Shown: piece by piece, positions 60,424 to 64,000 of the stretch | Numbering within the stretch: position 1 is the stretch's first letter | How the letters are laid out: every line of letters begins with the position of its first letter | Assembly (NCBI RefSeq): GCF_008973665.1 | Contig: NZ_WACP01000021.1 | Span: 17,084-81,083 of the forward strand | Source of the DNA: Paenibacillus tengchongensis | Lineage (GTDB): Bacteria > Bacillota > Bacilli > Paenibacillales > Paenibacillaceae | DNA: 64,000 nt | Direction of reading: 5' to 3' | Translations under genes and position numbers: made by a program | Notes under the pieces: generated by a model | What the model saw: only the letters and a program-made list of their open reading frames with translations | What the model was told of the DNA's origin: nothing | Databases searched by the model: none

Positions 60424-61290
60424 ATGGTGAGCAGCATAACAGTGGCCAAGGTCCTGAACAATAATGTGATCATTGCCGAGCATCCGCAGTTTGCGGAAGT
60501 CGTCGTCATTGGCAAGGGCATCGGATTCAACCGGAAGTCGCATGACCGGATCAACCTGTCATCGGTTGAAAAAATGTTCATTCTCCGCAGCCAGGAGGAG
60601 CAGGAGCAGTATAAGCAGCTGGTCCCGCAGGTGGATGAGAAGCTGATTGAAGTGGTACAGGAAATTGTCCTGCATATTATGCAGAACAGCGGCCGGAGTC
60701 TGAATGAGCATATTCATACGGCGCTGACCGATCATATCTCCTTTGCGATCCGCCGTCAGGAGCAGCATATCCCGATACACAACCCGTTTCTCTATGAGAC
60801 GAAGGAAATGTATCCGCAGGAATACGCTCTCGCCGAGCATGCCATCGAGCGGATCAATACGGCGATGCATACGGCGCTGCCTCCCGATGAGATCGGGTTC
60901 GTTGCCCTGCATATCGTCAGCGCCCTCAGCAACCGTCACATCTCCGAAGTCAGGGCGCACTCGCTGCTGATCGGCGATCTGGTAGGCCTGGTGGAAGACA
61001 GCCTCGAATACCGTGTGCCGCGCGATTCGCTGGACTATTCCCGGCTGGTCACCCATTTGCGCTTTGTGCTGGAACGTCTGCGCCGGGGGGAGACCGTACG
61101 GGAGGCTTCGTCATTGGACGGACTGATGAAGCGCGAATATCCGGAAATGTATATGCTGGCCTGGAAGCTGACGAAGGTGATCGAGCAGCGGATGCATATC
61201 CCGGTATATCCGGCTGAGGTCAGTTATCTGACGATCCATTTGCAGCGGCTGGCGCAGAAGAAGGAAGACGAGGAAGAAATGAACCGTTAA
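60424..61290 (+). CDS. glcT: PTS glucose operon antiterminator GlcT
   Basis: A 288-residue BglG-family protein. The N-terminal RNA-binding CAT domain covers about residues 1-60 (AKVLNNNVIIAEHPQFAEVV). Two PRD domains follow, with conserved His residues in LNEHIHTALTDHISFA, LAEHAIERI and FVALHIVSAL. Unphosphorylated GlcT binds the RAT element before ptsG and prevents termination; glucose PTS activity sets its phosphorylation. The gene directly precedes that element at 61361. ATG 60424 follows AAAGAGGTG; a GTG at 60427 is an alternative. Confidence 0.95.
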   Translation: MVSSITVAKVLNNNVIIAEHPQFAEVVVIGKGIGFNRKSHDRINLSSVEKMFILRSQEEQEQYKQLVPQVDEKLIEVVQEIVLHIMQNSGRSLNEHIHTALTDHISFAIRRQEQHIPIHNPFLYETKEMYPQEYALAEHAIERINTAMHTALPPDEIGFVALHIVSALSNRHISEVRAHSLLIGDLVGLVEDSLEYRVPRDSLDYSRLVTHLRFVLERLRRGETVREASSLDGLMKREYPEMYMLAWKLTKVIEQRMHIPVYPAEVSYLTIHLQRLAQKKEDEEEMNR

Positions 61291-61299
61291 AAAATAGGG

Positions 61300-61328
61300 T
61301 TGCAACTTTAAAATAACGGTGCTACAAT
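61300..61328 (+). promoter_or_regulatory. Sigma-A promoter of ptsG
   Basis: TTGCAA (61300-61305) and TACAAT (61323-61328) are separated by exactly 17 bases. Transcription would begin about 25 bases before the RAT element. Confidence 0.8.
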
Positions 61329-61360
61329 GATCCCTGTTAATAAACGATAACAGAATACCT

Positions 61361-61486
61361 AACGTGTTACTGATTCGATCAGGCATGAGTGATTTACAGA
61401 TTTATGGTTGTTTCGCCCCAAATTGGGGCAATCTAACGTTAGCGTTAGATTGACATTCCATAACTGTGTTGCTCATGCCTTTTTTG
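61361..61486 (+). promoter_or_regulatory. RAT antiterminator element and terminator before ptsG
   Basis: The GlcT target begins ACGTGTTACTGATTCGATCA at about 61362, essentially the Bacillus ptsG RAT as I recall it. Its 3' part, AGGCATGAG (61381-61389), is also the left arm of a terminator whose right arm CTCATGCCT (61472-61480) runs into a T-tract to 61485. Two hairpins lie in between: CCCCAAATTGGGG at about 61417 and a 10-bp stem CAATCTAACG/CGTTAGATTG at 61430-61453. GlcT binding to the RAT blocks the terminator. Confidence 0.9.
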
Positions 61487-61523
61487 GCGTTCTGTTGAAT
61501 ATTAGTTTAAGGAAGTGAAATGG

Positions 61524-63587
61524 ATGTTTAAAAAGCTGTTCGGTGTTTTACAAAGAGTCGGTAAGGCGCTGATGCTTCCGGTAGCTATTCTGCCGGCTGC
61601 GGGCCTCCTGCTCGGAATCGGCAACATGCTGGTCAACCCCGACTTCCTGCAGTACGTGCCGGCGCTGGAGAATGATACGATTCAAGCCGTCGCCAACGTG
61701 TTAATGAATTCAGGACAGATTGTTTTTGACAATCTCTCACTGCTCTTTGCAGTTGGTGTAGCCATTGGGTTAGCCGGCGGTGAAGGCGTTGCGGGCCTGG
61801 CTGCAATCATCGGCTTCCTGGTGATGAACGTAACCATGGGAACGGTGCTGGGAATTAACGACTATGTGCTGAGCAAGCAGGACTTCGCTTACGCCAGCGT
61901 GCTGGGAATCCCTACACTGCAGACAGGGGTATTCGGCGGGATACTCGTCGGTATACTGGCGGCTTCGATGTATAACCGCTTCTTCCGCATCGAGCTGCCT
62001 TCCTATCTCGGATTCTTCGCCGGTAAACGCTTCGTGCCGATTATGACGGCGGTGACCTCACTGCTGCTCGGATTGCTGCTGTGCCTGATCTGGCCGCCAA
62101 TCCAGCACGGCCTGAACTATGTATCACAGAGCATGATCAACACGAATCTGACGCTGTCCGCGTTCATCTTCGGGGTGATCGAGCGCTCCCTGATTCCGTT
62201 CGGCTTACATCATATTTTCTATTCGCCGTTCTGGTATGAGTTCGGCAGCTATATCAACCATGCGGGTGAGCTGATCCGCGGCGACCAGCGTATCTTCATG
62301 TCGCAGCTGCGCGACGGCGTTGAATTCACGGCGGGTACCTTCACTACCGGTAAATATCCGTTCATGATGTTCGGTCTCCCGGCTGCGGCGCTGGCCATTT
62401 ATCATGAATCCAAGCCGGAGAACCGTAAGGTGGTCGGCAGCTTGATGGTATCTGCTGCGCTGACTTCGTTCCTGACGGGGATCACCGAGCCGCTGGAATT
62501 CTCATTCCTGTTCGTCGCTCCGCTGTTGTTCGCCGTTCATGCCCTATTCGCCGGCTTGTCATTTATGACCATGCATCTATTGGACGTTAAGATCGGCATG
62601 ACCTTCTCCGGCGGCTTCATCGACTATGTGCTGTTCGGCATTATTCCGAACCGTACGGCCTGGTGGCTCGTAATTCCGGTAGGTCTGGTCATTGCGGTTA
62701 TTTACTACTTCGGGTTCCGCTTTGTTATCCGCAAATTCAACCTGAAGACACCCGGCCGGGAAGAGCCGGAGGACGATGCTGTGCAAACCGATTCTGCAAG
62801 CGTGTCGAAGAGCGGCGACGATCTGCCGCGCAATATCCTGTCCGCCTTGGGCGGCAGCCCGAACATCGTCCATTTGGATGCTTGTATTACCCGGCTGCGC
62901 GTTGAAGTTAAAGATAAAGCCGGCGTAGACAAAGACCGTCTGAAGAAGCTGGGCGCATCCGGTGTGCTTGAAGTCGGCAACAACGTGCAGGCCATCTTCG
63001 GCACCCGTTCCGATACCATTAAATCGCAGATTCAGGATGTCATGAGCGGTAAGACGCCGGCGGCGTCTCCTGCGGCAGCAGCTCCGCAGCCGGAGCTGGA
63101 GCAGCAGGCCGGCGAGAGCGGCGCAGCAATCATGCCTGAGGATATCGTATCTCCGGTTAACGGGGAACTGCTGGACATCACAGAGGTTCCGGATGCCGTG
63201 TTCTCCCAGAAGATGACCGGCGACGGATTTGCCTTCTTGTCTAGCGACGGTAAAATAGCTTCGCCGGTATACGGCAAAGTGTTCAACGTGTTCCCGAGCA
63301 AGCATGCGATCGGCATCATGTCTGACGGCGGCAAGGAAGTGCTTGTGCATATCGGGGTGAACACCGTTAAGCTGAAAGGCCAGGGCTTTACAGTCCTCGT
63401 TGAAGAAGGCGATCTGGTAGCGGCCGGACAGCCGATTATGGAAGTGGATCTCGAGTATGTGAAGGCCCATGCGCCATCCGTCATTTCTCCGGTGATCTTC
63501 TCCAACCTTCCGGAAGGATCTTCTGTAACCTTGAAGAAGCCGGGTAAGGTCTCCGTGGGTGACAAAGATATCATCAGCATTCAGTAA
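61524..63587 (+). CDS. ptsG: PTS glucose permease EIICBA
   Basis: A 687-residue glucose transporter and phosphotransferase in C-B-A order. The EIIC domain covers about residues 1-405, with MFKKLFGVLQRVGKALMLPV at its start and multiple helices. The EIIB domain (about 430-515) has the phospho-Cys in HLDACITRLRV, and the EIIA domain (about 545-685) has the phospho-His in LVHIGVNTVKL. The Ala/Pro-rich linker AASPAAAAPQPELEQ joins B and A. ATG 61524 follows AAGGAAG by eight bases; the GTG at 61515 overlaps it. Expression is under GlcT control through the RAT. Confidence 0.96.
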   Translation: MFKKLFGVLQRVGKALMLPVAILPAAGLLLGIGNMLVNPDFLQYVPALENDTIQAVANVLMNSGQIVFDNLSLLFAVGVAIGLAGGEGVAGLAAIIGFLVMNVTMGTVLGINDYVLSKQDFAYASVLGIPTLQTGVFGGILVGILAASMYNRFFRIELPSYLGFFAGKRFVPIMTAVTSLLLGLLLCLIWPPIQHGLNYVSQSMINTNLTLSAFIFGVIERSLIPFGLHHIFYSPFWYEFGSYINHAGELIRGDQRIFMSQLRDGVEFTAGTFTTGKYPFMMFGLPAAALAIYHESKPENRKVVGSLMVSAALTSFLTGITEPLEFSFLFVAPLLFAVHALFAGLSFMTMHLLDVKIGMTFSGGFIDYVLFGIIPNRTAWWLVIPVGLVIAVIYYFGFRFVIRKFNLKTPGREEPEDDAVQTDSASVSKSGDDLPRNILSALGGSPNIVHLDACITRLRVEVKDKAGVDKDRLKKLGASGVLEVGNNVQAIFGTRSDTIKSQIQDVMSGKTPAASPAAAAPQPELEQQAGESGAAIMPEDIVSPVNGELLDITEVPDAVFSQKMTGDGFAFLSSDGKIASPVYGKVFNVFPSKHAIGIMSDGGKEVLVHIGVNTVKLKGQGFTVLVEEGDLVAAGQPIMEVDLEYVKAHAPSVISPVIFSNLPEGSSVTLKKPGKVSVGDKDIISIQ

Positions 63588-63678
63588 TATGTACCACGAC
63601 GCTGCGCTTTCCCTTACGGGGGGAGCGCCGTCTCCCTATATATTTTATTCCAAATTAACAGAAAGCGAGTTGGATCTC

Positions 63679-63954
63679 ATGCAAAAAACATTCAGAATTA
63701 TCGACGAAGACGGAATTCATGCACGTCCGGCCACTGCGCTGGTCAATACAGCTACAAAATTTAAGGATACTGAGGCTTTTGCCGAAGCCAAAGGCAAAAA
63801 AGTAACCCTGAAGTCCATCCTGGGCGTACTGTCCCTGGGCCTGGAGCCCGGCGACACGCTGACCCTGATTACCGAAGGTGGAGAGGCTGCCGAAGCGCTG
63901 ACCGCTCTGCAGGAAGTGATGGTTAAAGAAGGGCTGGGCGAGGTTCATGAATAA
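63679..63954 (+). CDS. ptsH: PTS phosphocarrier protein HPr
   Basis: A 91-residue HPr. The active-site His14 lies in EDGIHARPAT and the regulatory Ser46 in LKSILGVLSLG, which HPr kinase phosphorylates to drive CcpA-dependent catabolite repression. The N-terminus is one residue shorter before the His than in Bacillus subtilis HPr, with the insertion made up before Ser46. It is 91 bases after ptsG; a weak GAG-type site precedes the ATG. Its stop overlaps the start of ptsI by eight bases. Confidence 0.97.
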   Translation: MQKTFRIIDEDGIHARPATALVNTATKFKDTEAFAEAKGKKVTLKSILGVLSLGLEPGDTLTLITEGGEAAEALTALQEVMVKEGLGEVHE

Positions 63955-64000
63955 ACTCACAGGAATCGCGGCCTCCGCCGGCATTGCCGTGGCCCGCGCA
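63947..64000 (+). CDS. ptsI: PTS enzyme I, N-terminus only
   Basis: The first 18 residues, MNKLTGIAASAGIAVARA, are visible before the window ends and are the typical start of enzyme I, which takes phosphate from PEP to HPr. The ATG overlaps the end of ptsH by eight bases, the usual ptsH-ptsI arrangement. The catalytic region lies outside the window. Confidence 0.9.
   Translation, partial: MNKLTGIAASAGIAVARA

Overview
The window looks like a chromosomal segment of a Paenibacillus-type, endospore-forming Firmicute. Supporting signs are strong AGGAGG-type ribosome binding sites, frequent GTG/TTG starts, a T-box before alaS, a GlcT/RAT-controlled ptsG-ptsH-ptsI locus, a dipicolinate synthase gene, YesM/YesN-type two-component genes and a sigma-W-like promoter before an NfeD/flotillin pair. 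This assignment is inferred from gene content and sequence style; no database was searched.

Layout. 1-2.1 kb: a DUF1835 gene running off the left edge, dpaA and a small membrane protein, all on the minus strand. 2.2-5.4 kb: an AT-rich plus-strand cassette with a 19-codon leader ORF, a membrane-anchored subtilisin-like protease, a secreted toxin-like protein with a His-rich C-terminus, and a protein I do not recognise. 5.4-6.9 kb: an Rpn-family nuclease gene and a SunI-like immunity gene, lying between a 42-bp copy of the tRNA-Pro 3' end and the intact tRNA-Pro(CGG). 7-15.4 kb: a conserved housekeeping run of alaS (with T-box), ireB, ruvX, two DUF1292 genes, mltG and two U32 tRNA-hydroxylation genes. 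15.6-17.9 kb: a chemoreceptor behind a sigma-D-like promoter.

18-34.4 kb is a beta-mannan oligosaccharide utilisation locus. It has a YesM-type sensor kinase with an orphan solute-binding lipoprotein and a LacI regulator; a minus-strand operon for GH113 mannanase, cellobiose/mannobiose 2-epimerase and mannosylglucose phosphorylase (GH130_1); a YesN-type response regulator; an ABC importer (binding protein and two permeases, no ATPase); a mannooligosaccharide phosphorylase (GH130_2); and a CE7 acetyl esterase. Together they give import, deacetylation, cleavage, epimerisation and phosphorolysis inside the cell. Shared short sequence elements upstream of the operons suggest common control.

34.4-35.3 kb is a gene-free repeat region. 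35.3-48.5 kb holds a class B penicillin-binding protein, an AI-2E family permease, a polysaccharide deacetylase, ilvD, an acyltransferase, an alpha/beta hydrolase, a HAD phosphatase, a sirtuin, an aldo/keto reductase and an AraC regulator. 48.7-52.6 kb is a galK-galE-galT operon. Then follow an iron-type alcohol dehydrogenase, a GNAT acetyltransferase, an aminoglycoside 6-adenylyltransferase-like gene, the NfeD/flotillin pair, an ABC ATPase with its membrane partner, and glcT-ptsG-ptsH-ptsI, which runs off the right edge. Several families of short dispersed repeats fill the intergenic spaces.
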